Notes: a model not told the origin generated them from the sequence alone. A DNA stretch of 10,726 bases from Bacteroidota bacterium (GCA_023391895.1 JAEWAC010000067.1:1-10726), one strand, 5' to 3'; positions 1 through 6,809 are shown, numbered from the stretch's first letter. Translations and numbers: made by a program.

Positions 1-1
1 G

Positions 2-1336
2 GCACAACCCAACACCCTTAGCCAGCAACAATTGCTGGAGATTGTAACGCTGTACCACCCGGTAGCCCGGCAGGCAGCTCTTAACATGGATATCGCCAGG
101 GCTGAGGTAAGGATAGCTCGGGGTGCCTTTGATCCTTCCCTGCAAATGGGCAGCAGCCGAAAAGAGCTGGATGGAGTGCTGTATTATGATCACGCCCAGT
201 ATGAGGTGAAAGTACCGGTTTGGTACGGCATAGACCTGCATGCCGGCATGGAGTCGCTTTATGGCAGCAAAACCAATCCAACAGAAACCAAAGGTGCCTC
301 CAGTTATGTAGGTTTTAGCATACCTGTGGTTAAAAACCTTTTTATGGACAAAAGGCGGGCGGCCTTAAAGCAAGCGCAGGTTTTTCAGGACCTGTCGGAG
401 GTGGAGCAGCAGGTAACGCTCAATAACTTGCTGCAGGAGGCGGCCAAGGCGTATTGGGACTGGTGGGAGCAATACGCCGTGTACCAGCTGTTTACGGCGG
501 CCATGGCCAATGCAGAAAAACGCCTGCACATGGTACGCACCACTTACCAGGTAGGTGAGCGGCCCGCCATTGATACCCTGGAAGCGCTGACACAGCTGCA
601 ATCCTTTAAGCTGCAGCAAAACGAGATCGGCATGCGGTTAAACCAGGCACGGCTGGAGCTCTCGGTTTACCTATGGCAAAAAGAAAAGCTTCCGTACGAA
701 CTGCCGGAAGAGGTGGTGCCCGAAACCACGCCAACTGCCATTCCAGAACCAATGCAATCCCAGGAAAGCCTGCTGCAGGCTGTTGCTCACCATCCGCAAC
801 TGCAGCAGTATCCCTACAAGCTGGAAGCGTTGCAGATAGAACGGCGGCTAAAGTTCCAGTCCTTGCTGCCTTCGGTTTACCTTAAATACAACCAGCTATA
901 TCCCAGCCACAACCTCATGAAAAACTTTGTTACCCCATGGCTGAACAACAACTATCGCTATGGCATTTCGGTAAGCGTACCCCTGCGCCTGTCCGAAGGA
1001 AGGGGCGAATACCGTAAGGCCAACCTGAAAATAGAACAGACCCGGCTGGAGCAGGTGTATAAAAAAGCGGCCATTGAAAACAAAGTGCGCCAGTATTACG
1101 TAGAATGGCAGCAACTGCAACAGCAGGTAGCCCTGCAGCAACAATCGGTCAGCATGTTGCAAAGCCTGCAGCGGGGTGAAGAGCAAAAGTTTTTTAATGG
1201 CGAAAGCTCCCTGTTCCTGATCAACAGCCGTGAAGCCAAAACACTGGAGTCGCAACAAAAGCTGCTGGAGCTGCAAAGCAAGTATCAAAAAGCCATCAAT
1301 AATACGCTATGGGCTGCCGGACTGTTAGCGCCTTAA
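2..1336 (+). CDS. TolC-family outer-membrane efflux protein, 5'-truncated by window edge
   Basis: This is a TolC-like outer-membrane channel, the exit duct of a type I secretion or efflux complex that would work with a periplasmic adaptor and an inner-membrane pump. The reading frame is open from base 2 to the stop at 1334-1336 (444 visible residues). The only nearby start is a TTG at 32, inside the conserved N-terminal helix, so the true start and signal peptide lie before the window. Visible marks are the RGAFDPSL segment after the first helix, a beta-rich part with a VGFSIPVVKNL-like strand, long Gln/Leu/Ala-rich helices typical of the periplasmic tunnel, and a second repeat (VSVPLRLSEGRGEYRKA) followed by another long coiled helix up to a C-terminal ANNTLWAAG-like end. 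That two-fold repeat is the OEP family pattern. No adaptor or pump is visible, so the substrate is unknown. The family is fairly certain, the specificity is not. Confidence 0.88.
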   Translation, partial: AQPNTLSQQQLLEIVTLYHPVARQAALNMDIARAEVRIARGAFDPSLQMGSSRKELDGVLYYDHAQYEVKVPVWYGIDLHAGMESLYGSKTNPTETKGASSYVGFSIPVVKNLFMDKRRAALKQAQVFQDLSEVEQQVTLNNLLQEAAKAYWDWWEQYAVYQLFTAAMANAEKRLHMVRTTYQVGERPAIDTLEALTQLQSFKLQQNEIGMRLNQARLELSVYLWQKEKLPYELPEEVVPETTPTAIPEPMQSQESLLQAVAHHPQLQQYPYKLEALQIERRLKFQSLLPSVYLKYNQLYPSHNLMKNFVTPWLNNNYRYGISVSVPLRLSEGRGEYRKANLKIEQTRLEQVYKKAAIENKVRQYYVEWQQLQQQVALQQQSVSMLQSLQRGEEQKFFNGESSLFLINSREAKTLESQQKLLELQSKYQKAINNTLWAAGLLAP

Positions 1337-1558
1337 TGCTAAAGCGGCCGCAGTTGCCAACCGGTTTACTGGCGACCGACTAGCCCGGAAAGTGGCTAAC
1401 AGGCGGGTACGGCCATCACACCGGCCTTTACAAATGGCGGCGCCTGCAGCAAGCGGCCGGCACTTTACCGAACTTTTGATACGCCTATTTGTTGCTGCAG
1501 TATCAACATGGTTCCTGCAAAACAAGAATGTTAACATTGCGTCATTTTGTAAATTAGG

Positions 1559-1589
1559 TTTCATATTTAATCGTATCTATTTAACTTTG
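1559..1589 (+). promoter_or_regulatory. Candidate Bacteroidota promoter for the small secreted-protein gene
   Basis: TAACTTTG at 1582-1589 matches the Bacteroidota -7 consensus TAnnTTTG exactly. A weak -33 match (TTTC, 1559-1562) lies 19 bases upstream. Transcription would start only a few bases before the ATG at 1599, so the leader would be nearly absent. This placement supports 1599 as the start rather than an upstream in-frame ATG at 1392. Confidence 0.5.
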
Positions 1590-1598
1590 TCCCTCTGC

Positions 1599-1952
1599 AT
1601 GCAAAAAAAGGCTACCTATACATTCATACATAAGATTTCCAGCATTGTAATGCTATGCGCCCTGGCATGGCTTACAGTCTGCCTGCCTATTGTATATGCA
1701 GATCAGCAATTGCAAAAGCAGACCGCCCAGGAACAGCGGGCAGATGTGCCGGTTGAAAAAAACAGCAATCCGCTGAGCGACACCAACGAAGAAAGATCAG
1801 AGGGCGGCTCCAATACATTATCGGAGTATCTGCACGACCATCCTTCCTCCCAGCATCAAACTTTAGTCATCGAGCAAAACCATAAGTGTCATTCCTCTGA
1901 ACTTTATTTTGCCTACCATCCCGAGCTTATTTCCCCGCCCCCGGAAGTATAA
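1599..1952 (+). CDS. Small secreted His/Cys-containing protein of unknown function
   Basis: I do not recognise a named family. The 117-residue product starts with a Sec signal peptide: Lys residues at 3-4 and 12, a hydrophobic core at about 14-33, and a likely signal peptidase I site after VYA (residue 34). The mature part of about 83 residues is polar and probably disordered at first, then carries NTLSEYLHDHP, a cluster of possible metal ligands (H79, H81, H86, H95, C97, H98, H107) and a proline-rich tail, ISPPPEV. A frame open from 1392 would give 186 residues, but its extra N-terminus looks like translated intergenic DNA and the -7 box lies inside it, so I use 1599. The gene lies 213 bp before the SulP/carbonic anhydrase pair on the same strand. 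A periplasmic or extracellular metal-binding role is inference only. Confidence 0.6.
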   Translation: MQKKATYTFIHKISSIVMLCALAWLTVCLPIVYADQQLQKQTAQEQRADVPVEKNSNPLSDTNEERSEGGSNTLSEYLHDHPSSQHQTLVIEQNHKCHSSELYFAYHPELISPPPEV

Positions 1953-2165
1953 ATAGAATCGGCCTCACCAATTCCTTTATTGATCTATTACAGCTCTGCT
2001 TGTTCAGTGATTCTAAACGTGGGTCACCAAAGCGCAGCTGCAGTGGGGTTATTGATGAGACCGCTTGTCGTCTTACCGTTCCTTATTCTGACTGGCAGAA
2101 CTATACCTGTTGAGTATTAGAATCCCGTGCCTGTATCTATTTATTACTTTTAAACTTTTGGTTTA
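1953..2165 (+). other. Long leader before the SulP gene with alternative pairing segments
   Basis: This 213-base gap has no gene and no terminator with a T-run that I can see. TAGAATC occurs at 1954-1960 and again at 2118-2124, and its complement GATTCTA lies between them at 2009-2015, so the middle copy could pair with either flank (8 bp with the downstream one, 2009-2016 with 2117-2124). The palindrome GCAGCTGC is at about 2035-2042. I recognise no known riboswitch, and no good TAnnTTTG box is placed well for the SulP start. Such short pairings can arise by chance. Confidence 0.3.
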
Positions 2166-3782
2166 ATGAAACGTGCAAAATCTTTTGTACAGAACCTGGG
2201 TGCGGATATCCCTGCATCTATTGTAGTGTTTCTGGTGGCATTGCCCTTATGCCTGGGCATTGCTTTGGCCTCCAATGCGCCTTTATTTAGTGGCCTGATC
2301 GCCGGCATGGTGGGTGGTATTGTTATTGGTGCTTTAAGCGGATCTCAGCTAAGTGTTAGCGGTCCGGCAGCAGGGTTAACCGCTATTGTGGTAGCCGCTA
2401 TTTCCCAACTGCCTTCCTTTGAGGCTTTTCTTTTAGCGGTGGTAATCTGTGGTATGCTGCAGGTTATTTTAGGCTTTATCAAGGCCGGCGTTATTGGCGA
2501 TTACGTACCCAACAGCGTCATCAAAGGCATGCTGGCGGCCATCGGTCTCATCCTGATCCTAAAGCAATTTCCTCACCTGATAGGTTATGATGCCGACTAT
2601 ATCGGTAACGAATCCTTCCAACAGGCCAACAATGAAAATACGTTTACCGCCATTGCCCATGCAATGAAGTCGATTACGATGGTGGCCCTGATCATTGGCG
2701 TAGTCGGGCTGGCCTTTCAGTTTTTGTGGGAAAAATGGGTCGCCAATAAAAAAGGCTTTATTAAACTGATACCGGCCCCCCTGGTGGTGGTATTGCTGGG
2801 CATCGCCATCAATGAAATGTTCAAGCAAAGCGGCACTGCATTAGGTTCCGAGCATATGGTGAGCCTGCCGATTGCCAGCACCCCTGCAGAGTTTTTCTCC
2901 TTCTTCACTTCTCCCGACTGGAGTGTGATTGCCAATAAAGAAGTGTGGATTACCGCGGTGACCCTGGCGCTGGTAGCCAGCCTGGAAACCCTGCTGAGCA
3001 TTGAAGCCATTGACGACCTGGACCCTTACCAAAGAGTAACCAACAAGGAAAGGGAACTAAAGGCCCAGGGTGTGGGCAACATGGTGTCGGGCCTGATCGG
3101 TGGTTTGCCCATCACCAGTGTAATTGTACGCTCTTCGGCCAACGTCAACGCGGGTGCCAAAACCAAGACGTCGGCCATCTTCCATGGCTTGCTGCTGCTG
3201 TTGTGTGTGGCCTTGTTACCCAATATTTTAAACCTTATACCCAATGCAGCACTGGCGGCGGTACTGATCTTTACCGGCTACAAACTGGCCAAACCGGCTT
3301 TGTTCAAGTTTTACTTTAAAAAAGGCTGGGACCAGTTTCTGCCCTTTATTATTACCATTGCGGCCATCCTGCTCACCGACCTGCTGAAAGGCGTGATGAT
3401 TGGTATTGTAGTCGGACTGTTTTTTGTACTGCGCAGCAACTTCAGAAGCTCAGTAATGGTGGTAAACGATCTGAACAGGTACCTGTTTCGTTTGCGTAAG
3501 GACGTATCGTTTTTAAATAAACCTATCATTAAAAACAAGCTGGAAGAAGTGCCGGAAAACTCCTATGTACTGATTGACGCCAGCCGTGCCGACTTTATTG
3601 ATAAAGACATTGTAGAGGTGATTGAAGACTTTTTGATACACGCACCTCTTAAGAATATTACAGTAGATTTAAAGACCAGCAGCTCCAGAAATCATGGCTT
3701 TTCCAATCTGCCTGAATTGGTTGATGGCAAACCTAATATTGTGCGCAGGCACGAAAAAACACTTGAAATAGTAGAAGACTAA
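2166..3782 (+). CDS. SulP-family anion (probable bicarbonate) transporter
   Basis: This is an inner-membrane SulP/SLC26 transporter of 538 residues, normal length for the family. The hydrophobic domain covers about residues 15-430. It carries the SulP signature around residues 59-72 (SGSQLSVSGPAAGLT), the VPNSVIKGMLAAIG segment (114-127), the acidic ETLLSIEAIDDLDP stretch (274-287) and the family motif GGLPITSVIVRSSANVNAG (312-330). The C-terminus (about 440-515) is a degenerate STAS domain with the YVLIDASRADFID strand-loop. SulP proteins carry sulfate, bicarbonate or other anions. The beta-carbonic anhydrase 30 bp downstream argues for bicarbonate, as in BicA-like transporters and natural SulP-carbonic anhydrase fusions, but the substrate is inferred from context. 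The start at 2166 gives a short basic N-terminus before the first helix. No Shine-Dalgarno sequence is visible. Confidence 0.93.
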   Translation: MKRAKSFVQNLGADIPASIVVFLVALPLCLGIALASNAPLFSGLIAGMVGGIVIGALSGSQLSVSGPAAGLTAIVVAAISQLPSFEAFLLAVVICGMLQVILGFIKAGVIGDYVPNSVIKGMLAAIGLILILKQFPHLIGYDADYIGNESFQQANNENTFTAIAHAMKSITMVALIIGVVGLAFQFLWEKWVANKKGFIKLIPAPLVVVLLGIAINEMFKQSGTALGSEHMVSLPIASTPAEFFSFFTSPDWSVIANKEVWITAVTLALVASLETLLSIEAIDDLDPYQRVTNKERELKAQGVGNMVSGLIGGLPITSVIVRSSANVNAGAKTKTSAIFHGLLLLLCVALLPNILNLIPNAALAAVLIFTGYKLAKPALFKFYFKKGWDQFLPFIITIAAILLTDLLKGVMIGIVVGLFFVLRSNFRSSVMVVNDLNRYLFRLRKDVSFLNKPIIKNKLEEVPENSYVLIDASRADFIDKDIVEVIEDFLIHAPLKNITVDLKTSSSRNHGFSNLPELVDGKPNIVRRHEKTLEIVED

Positions 3783-3790
3783 TAATTTTG
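3763..3790 (+). promoter_or_regulatory. Candidate internal promoter for carbonic anhydrase
   Basis: TAATTTTG (3783-3790), just after the SulP stop codon, fits the -7 consensus TAnnTTTG. TTG at 3763-3765 lies 17 bases upstream, at the short end of the usual -33 spacing. It would give a leader of roughly 15-20 bases. Carbonic anhydrase could thus be made both by read-through from SulP and on its own. AT-rich gaps produce such matches by chance. Confidence 0.35.
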
Positions 3791-3812
3791 TTCACCCTTT
3801 AAAAAAGACAAG

Positions 3813-4448
3813 ATGCTTTCGTACGAGAAGTTATTATTAGAAAATAAGGCATGGGCTTCGGAAAAAGTAGCCGACGACCCGGGATTTTTTAAGCGCCTGG
3901 CCGATATACAAACCCCGGAATTTTTATGGATTGGCTGCAGCGACAGCCGCGTGCCGGCCAATGAAATTACCGGCACCCAGCCCGGCGAAATCTTTGTACA
4001 CCGCAACGTGGCCAACCTGGTGATCAATACCGATGTAAACCTGTTGAGCGTACTGGATTATGCGGTTAACCACTTAAAGGTAAAACACGTGATTGTATGC
4101 GGCCATTACGGATGCGGCGGCATAAAAGCAGCTACCACCCAAAACGATTTTAAAATGGTACTGAACATGTGGCTGCGCAACATTAAAGACGTATACCGCA
4201 TTCACCGCCAGGAGCTCGATGGCATTAAGGATGAAGAATCCAGGGTAAACCGGCTGGTAGAAGTGAATGTACAGGAACAGGTAATGAACCTGGCCAAAAC
4301 GTCCATCATTCAAAGAGCCTGGAAGCAAGATCAACGGCCCGACCTGCACGGCTGGGTGTATGGCCTGAAAGACGGCCTGATCAAACCTGTTTTTGAAATG
4401 AAGGCAGGTACATCCATTGATCCTTTATACCAGTTCGACGGTTTATAA
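3813..4448 (+). CDS. can: Beta-class carbonic anhydrase
   Basis: A cytoplasmic zinc enzyme that interconverts CO2 and bicarbonate. The 211 residues carry the full beta-class active site: C42, D44 and R46 in CSDSRVPANEITG, and H98 and C101 in VCGHYGCGG, giving the Cys-His-Cys zinc ligands plus the Asp-Arg dyad. Length and motifs resemble E. coli Can. W39, R64 and Y183 (in HGWVYGL) look like the non-catalytic bicarbonate-binding triad known from the Haemophilus and E. coli enzymes, which suggests the type II, bicarbonate- and pH-regulated form; this comes from family knowledge, not structure. The gene lies 30 bp after SulP on the same strand and is followed by a terminator-like structure, so it probably ends a two-gene unit for bicarbonate supply to carboxylases and pH balance. 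The gene symbol is by similarity. Confidence 0.95.
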   Translation: MLSYEKLLLENKAWASEKVADDPGFFKRLADIQTPEFLWIGCSDSRVPANEITGTQPGEIFVHRNVANLVINTDVNLLSVLDYAVNHLKVKHVIVCGHYGCGGIKAATTQNDFKMVLNMWLRNIKDVYRIHRQELDGIKDEESRVNRLVEVNVQEQVMNLAKTSIIQRAWKQDQRPDLHGWVYGLKDGLIKPVFEMKAGTSIDPLYQFDGL

Positions 4449-4475
4449 AACAACCGATAATTGAATATGATCATC

Positions 4476-4561
4476 AAAGGCAGGGTTGCCGGGCTGCGTC
4501 TACCCAGACCGCTGCAGCTGGTCGTTGGCCAGCTACAAGCCTCGCAACCTTGCCTTTTTTT
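4476..4561 (+). terminator. Structured intrinsic terminator after carbonic anhydrase (possible three-way junction)
   Basis: A 14-bp stem forms between 4476-4489 and 4544-4557, with one G-T pair (4483/4550) and the last three pairs drawn from a run of seven T residues (4555-4561). The 54-base interior folds further: AGCTGG (4516-4521) pairs with CCAGCT (4529-4534), and GTCT (4498-4501) with AGAC (4506-4509). The result looks like a three-way junction ending in a U-tract, more elaborate than a usual terminator. It starts 28 bases after the stop codon. Confidence 0.65.
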
Positions 4562-4620
4562 AACTGCCAGGGTTGGGTTACCAACCATAAAGTATATGTA
4601 GTACCAGGCCTGGCAGTTTT
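4562..4620 (+). terminator. Second hairpin with T-run, back to back with the first
   Basis: AACTGCCAGG (4562-4571) pairs perfectly with CCTGGCAGTT (4609-4618), followed by TTTATT. Inside is a tight hairpin, GGTTGG (4571-4576) with CCAACC (4581-4586) and loop GTTA. CAGGGTTG occurs both here (4568-4575) and in the left arm of the preceding structure (4481-4488), so the two structures could exchange partners. It may simply be a back-up terminator. Confidence 0.55.
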
Positions 4621-4842
4621 TATTGGCGCTTCATTTTTGTTAGGGAGCAAGAGGCGTAACCGCAATTACTTTTTTTAGGTGTAGTCTGCCAATCCCGAAG
4701 GGACTAGGAAAGAAATGCTGTACCGATAAACTTTCGCAGGTAAGGTGGAGAACTGTAAGGATAGCCAGCTTGCGCTACTCAATAATTGTTGTTTGGCACC
4801 ATAGGACGCTGTCTTATTAAAAGTTCTCGCTTTTTCAATATT
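4621..4842. other. Non-coding stretch with no recognised content
   Basis: Together with the two hairpins before it and the promoter region after it, this completes a 463-bp gap between carbonic anhydrase and the GH130 gene. I see no convincing gene in either direction. A 61-codon minus-strand frame (4675-4860) begins inside the inverted repeat at 4843-4869 and has no family resemblance. A TCCC-GAA-GGGA mini-hairpin occurs at about 4693-4703. No tRNA or known RNA family was recognised. Confidence 0.4.
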
Positions 4843-4869
4843 TAAAGCTGTTTGTAGCAAACAGCTTTA
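4843..4869. promoter_or_regulatory. Perfect 12-bp inverted repeat: operator or terminator before GH130
   Basis: The arm 4843-4854 (ending GCTGTTTG) and the arm 4858-4869 (starting CAAACAGC) are perfectly complementary around a 3-base centre, TAG. The repeat overlaps the candidate -33 box of the GH130 promoter, as expected of a repressor or activator site. It is followed by a T-rich stretch (TTGTTTT), so a Rho-independent terminator is the alternative. A 3-base loop in RNA is at the lower limit, which slightly favours a DNA-binding site. Confidence 0.5.
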
Positions 4870-4883
4870 TTGTTTTAAATTAG
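4851..4883 (+). promoter_or_regulatory. Candidate promoter for the GH130 gene
   Basis: TTTG (4851-4854) and TAAATTAG (4876-4883) are separated by 21 bases, matching the Bacteroidota -33 TTTG / -7 TAnnTTTG layout with one mismatch (A for T) in the -7 box. The predicted leader is about 20 bases. The same variant, TAnnTTAG, appears before the ABC gene at 9171-9178. The -33 box lies inside the inverted repeat at 4843-4869. Confidence 0.42.
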
Positions 4884-4911
4884 AGCAACAGTAACCCTTA
4901 ACCCAAATTGC

Positions 4912-6069
4912 ATGCGATCCATCCTGCTTCTTGTTGTCATTAGTTGCACTATAGCCTGTCACAACCCTAATTTATCCAACCAGGATACGGCCTCCGCCAC
5001 CGACCCGGATTGGGCTTTACTGCCGTTTGAAAAAGTAGATGCCGCCAACCCGGTACTGCTGCCCGATTCCACCCTGCAGTTTCACTGCCCGGTACGTAAC
5101 GAAATGGTACAATGGGCGGCCAAAGATGTTTTTAACCCGGCGGCGGTTGTGAAAGACGATACCCTTTTTCTGATTTTCCGGGCCGAAGACAAAGTAGGTA
5201 AATATGCCGGCACCTCCCGTATTGGTCTTGCTTACAGCACCAATGGATTGCATTTTACCAAATACCCTGAGCCGGTTCTTTTTCCTCAAAACGACACCCA
5301 ACACCAATGGGAGTGGGAAGGCGGCTGCGAAGATCCGCGGGTGGTAGCAGACGAAAACGGCACTTACTTTATGACCTATACCGCTTACGACGGCAAAACG
5401 GCCAGGCTGCTGGTGGCCTCCTCCCCTGACCTGCGTAAATGGACCAAGCATGGGCCCGCTTTTGCAAAAGCCCATAATGGCAAATACCTGGATACCTGGA
5501 GCAAATCGGGTGCAGTTGTAAGCGAATATAAAAACGGAAGTCCTGTAGCCGTAAAAGTGGCGGGCAAATACTGGATGTACTGGGGGGACGTGAACATATG
5601 GGCCGCCACTTCCGACGACCTGGTGCACTGGACACCGGTTTTATATGAAGGGAGCGAAAAATACGAGGGGGAGCTGCGGCATATTGCGGCTGCCATACCG
5701 GAAGTAAAAACTGTTTTTGGTCCCCGCACCAACAAATTTGACTCCGACCTGGTAGAGCCCGGTCCGCCGGCCCTGCTGACCGACAAAGGCATTGTGCTGA
5801 TTTATAACAGCCGCAACGTGCCGGCCATTGGTGATACGACCCTGCCGGAAGGCACCTATGCCGCATCGCAAATACTGCTGGATAAAAAAGACCCATCCAG
5901 AGTGTTGCAACGCCTGGAACATTATTTTATAAAACCGGAAAAACCGTACGAGATCAGCGGCCAGATCGCTAACGTATGCTTTGTGGAAGGACTGGTGCAA
6001 TACCAGAAAAAGTGGTTTTTGTATTATGGTACGGCCGACTCCAAAATTGCCGTAGCCACAAAAGATTGA
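4912..6069 (+). CDS. GH130-type beta-mannoside phosphorylase/mannosidase, predicted lipoprotein
   Basis: This resembles glycoside hydrolase family 130, which cleaves beta-mannosides (such as beta-1,4- or beta-1,2-linked mannose) by phosphorolysis or hydrolysis. The 385-residue product begins with a short hydrophobic signal (residues 1-15) ending at C16 in TIAC, a slightly atypical lipobox, so it is probably a membrane-anchored lipoprotein. Five-bladed propeller marks follow: KDVFNPAAVV (71-80), FRAEDK and SRIGLAYSTNG (89-112), the diagnostic GGCEDPR (137-143) with D141 as likely general acid, SDDLVHW (234-240), DSDLVEPGPPALL (277-289) and the terminal YYGTADSKIAVA (371-382). An extracytoplasmic location fits the hydrolysing mannosidase branch better than the cytoplasmic phosphorylases, but I cannot settle this without alignment of the phosphate-binding residues. 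No SusC/SusD or other carbohydrate genes are near, so it is an orphan here. The start is the first ATG, which gives a good signal sequence. Confidence 0.82.
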   Translation: MRSILLLVVISCTIACHNPNLSNQDTASATDPDWALLPFEKVDAANPVLLPDSTLQFHCPVRNEMVQWAAKDVFNPAAVVKDDTLFLIFRAEDKVGKYAGTSRIGLAYSTNGLHFTKYPEPVLFPQNDTQHQWEWEGGCEDPRVVADENGTYFMTYTAYDGKTARLLVASSPDLRKWTKHGPAFAKAHNGKYLDTWSKSGAVVSEYKNGSPVAVKVAGKYWMYWGDVNIWAATSDDLVHWTPVLYEGSEKYEGELRHIAAAIPEVKTVFGPRTNKFDSDLVEPGPPALLTDKGIVLIYNSRNVPAIGDTTLPEGTYAASQILLDKKDPSRVLQRLEHYFIKPEKPYEISGQIANVCFVEGLVQYQKKWFLYYGTADSKIAVATKD

Positions 6070-6129
6070 AAACGCCATTTTATTTCGTTACCCATAAACC
6101 CATTTTACAACTCTTAAAATTGTTGAATT

Positions 6130-6417
6130 ATGAAATGCCCAAAATGTAATGAAACCCTGGTGATGACCGACCGGCAAGGTGTGGAAATAGATTATTGCCC
6201 CAACTGCCGGGGCGTATGGCTGGACCGGGGCGAACTGGATAAAATTATTGAACGTTCCGCCGCTTATACCATGGGGCCCGACACCGGCCCGTACCGCGAT
6301 GAGCAAAAGTATTATGACGACCACAAGCACCCTAACGCCCCGGGCCAATACAACGACCCCCATTACAAGCGTAGAAAGAAAAAAGGCTTTTTATCTGACT
6401 TTTTTGATTTTGATTAA
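6130..6417 (+). CDS. Small zinc-ribbon protein (zf-TFIIB type)
   Basis: A 95-residue cytoplasmic protein with one zinc ribbon: C3 and C6 in MKCPKC, C23 and C26 in CPNC, followed directly by the RGVWLDRGELDKI signature of the zf-TFIIB domain family. The rest (about 45-80) is Asp/Tyr/Pro/His-rich and probably disordered. It ends with a basic patch (KRRKKK, about 80-85) and an acidic-aromatic tail (FLSDFFDFD). The role of this family is not known; the name refers to the fold, not to transcription initiation. It starts 60 bp after the GH130 stop codon and could be co-transcribed or separate. A strong terminator follows. Confidence 0.88.
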   Translation: MKCPKCNETLVMTDRQGVEIDYCPNCRGVWLDRGELDKIIERSAAYTMGPDTGPYRDEQKYYDDHKHPNAPGQYNDPHYKRRKKKGFLSDFFDFD

Positions 6418-6483
6418 GCCAACCGAAGGGGCTATTTTATAGTTATGAACTAATAAAAAAATCTCTAAAGTCAATAACTGTTG

Positions 6484-6528
6484 ATGCATACAGCGGATGT
6501 AAAAACTACATGCTGCTGTATGCATTTT
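6484..6528 (+). terminator. Strong intrinsic terminator after the zinc-ribbon gene
   Basis: ATGCATACAGC (6484-6494) pairs perfectly with GCTGTATGCAT (6515-6525). A further ATGTA (6497-6501) pairs with TACAT (6507-6511) across a small internal loop, and TTTTGCTTT follows. It lies 66 bases after the stop codon and marks the end of the transcription unit before the repeat-filled gap. Confidence 0.75.
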
Positions 6529-6618
6529 GCTTTAAAATAAGGCCCCATCCTGTGATTCTTCCGGGGAAGGGAGCCATGAAAAAGGTAAAATGAAAAAAAG
6601 AGAGGAGCATGGGCTTTT

Positions 6619-6656
6619 ACCTCACCCCCGGTCCCTCTCTGAAGGAGAGGGAAGGT
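6619..6656. repeat. Intergenic palindromic repeat with CCCTCTC/GAGAGGG hairpin
   Basis: CCCTCTCT (6633-6640) and GGAGAGGG (6644-6651) form a hairpin with loop GAA, with one T-G pair next to the loop. The flanks CCTCACCCCCGG and AAGGT fit a widespread kind of intergenic palindrome (CCTCACCCC..CCCTCTCC..GGAGAGGG) that I recall from Bacteroidota and other genomes. Only one copy is in the window, so membership of a family needs a genome-wide search. Confidence 0.5.
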
Positions 6657-6688
6657 AATAGGTTATATTTCAGCATTGGAATGAACGC

Positions 6689-6749
6689 ATGGACTTTTGA
6701 ACCATTCTGAGTTAAGCACGTAATGCCGTCAACTGATTTAAAAGTCCAT
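6689..6749. repeat. 10-bp perfect inverted repeat (ATGGACTTTT)
   Basis: ATGGACTTTT at 6689-6698 is inverted as AAAAGTCCAT at 6740-6749 with 41 bases between. There is no T-run after it, so it is not a typical terminator. It lies directly beside the next inverted repeat and may be part of the same degraded element. Confidence 0.45.
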
Positions 6750-6809
6750 ATGGGGTTTTGAAGAAGTTATCTGTTCTTAAGGCATGTAAAGTAAACAAAG
6801 ACCACTCAC

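Noticed and set aside
1342..1459. AAGCGGCCG repeated at 1342-1350 and 1451-1459
   Set aside because: Only nine bases in a GC-rich patch, with no further symmetry; probably chance.
1392..1598. An N-terminal extension of the small secreted protein from an in-frame ATG at 1392
   Set aside because: It would bury the signal peptide at residue 70 and place the -7 promoter box inside the gene; its Arg-rich sequence looks like translated intergenic DNA.
4675..4860. 61-codon minus-strand frame between carbonic anhydrase and GH130
   Set aside because: It starts inside an inverted repeat, has no domain resemblance and no promoter that I can see.
5017..5896. Long minus-strand frames (203, 175 and 135 codons) opposite the GH130 gene
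   Set aside because: They lie antisense to a gene with clear family motifs and have compositions typical of shadow frames.
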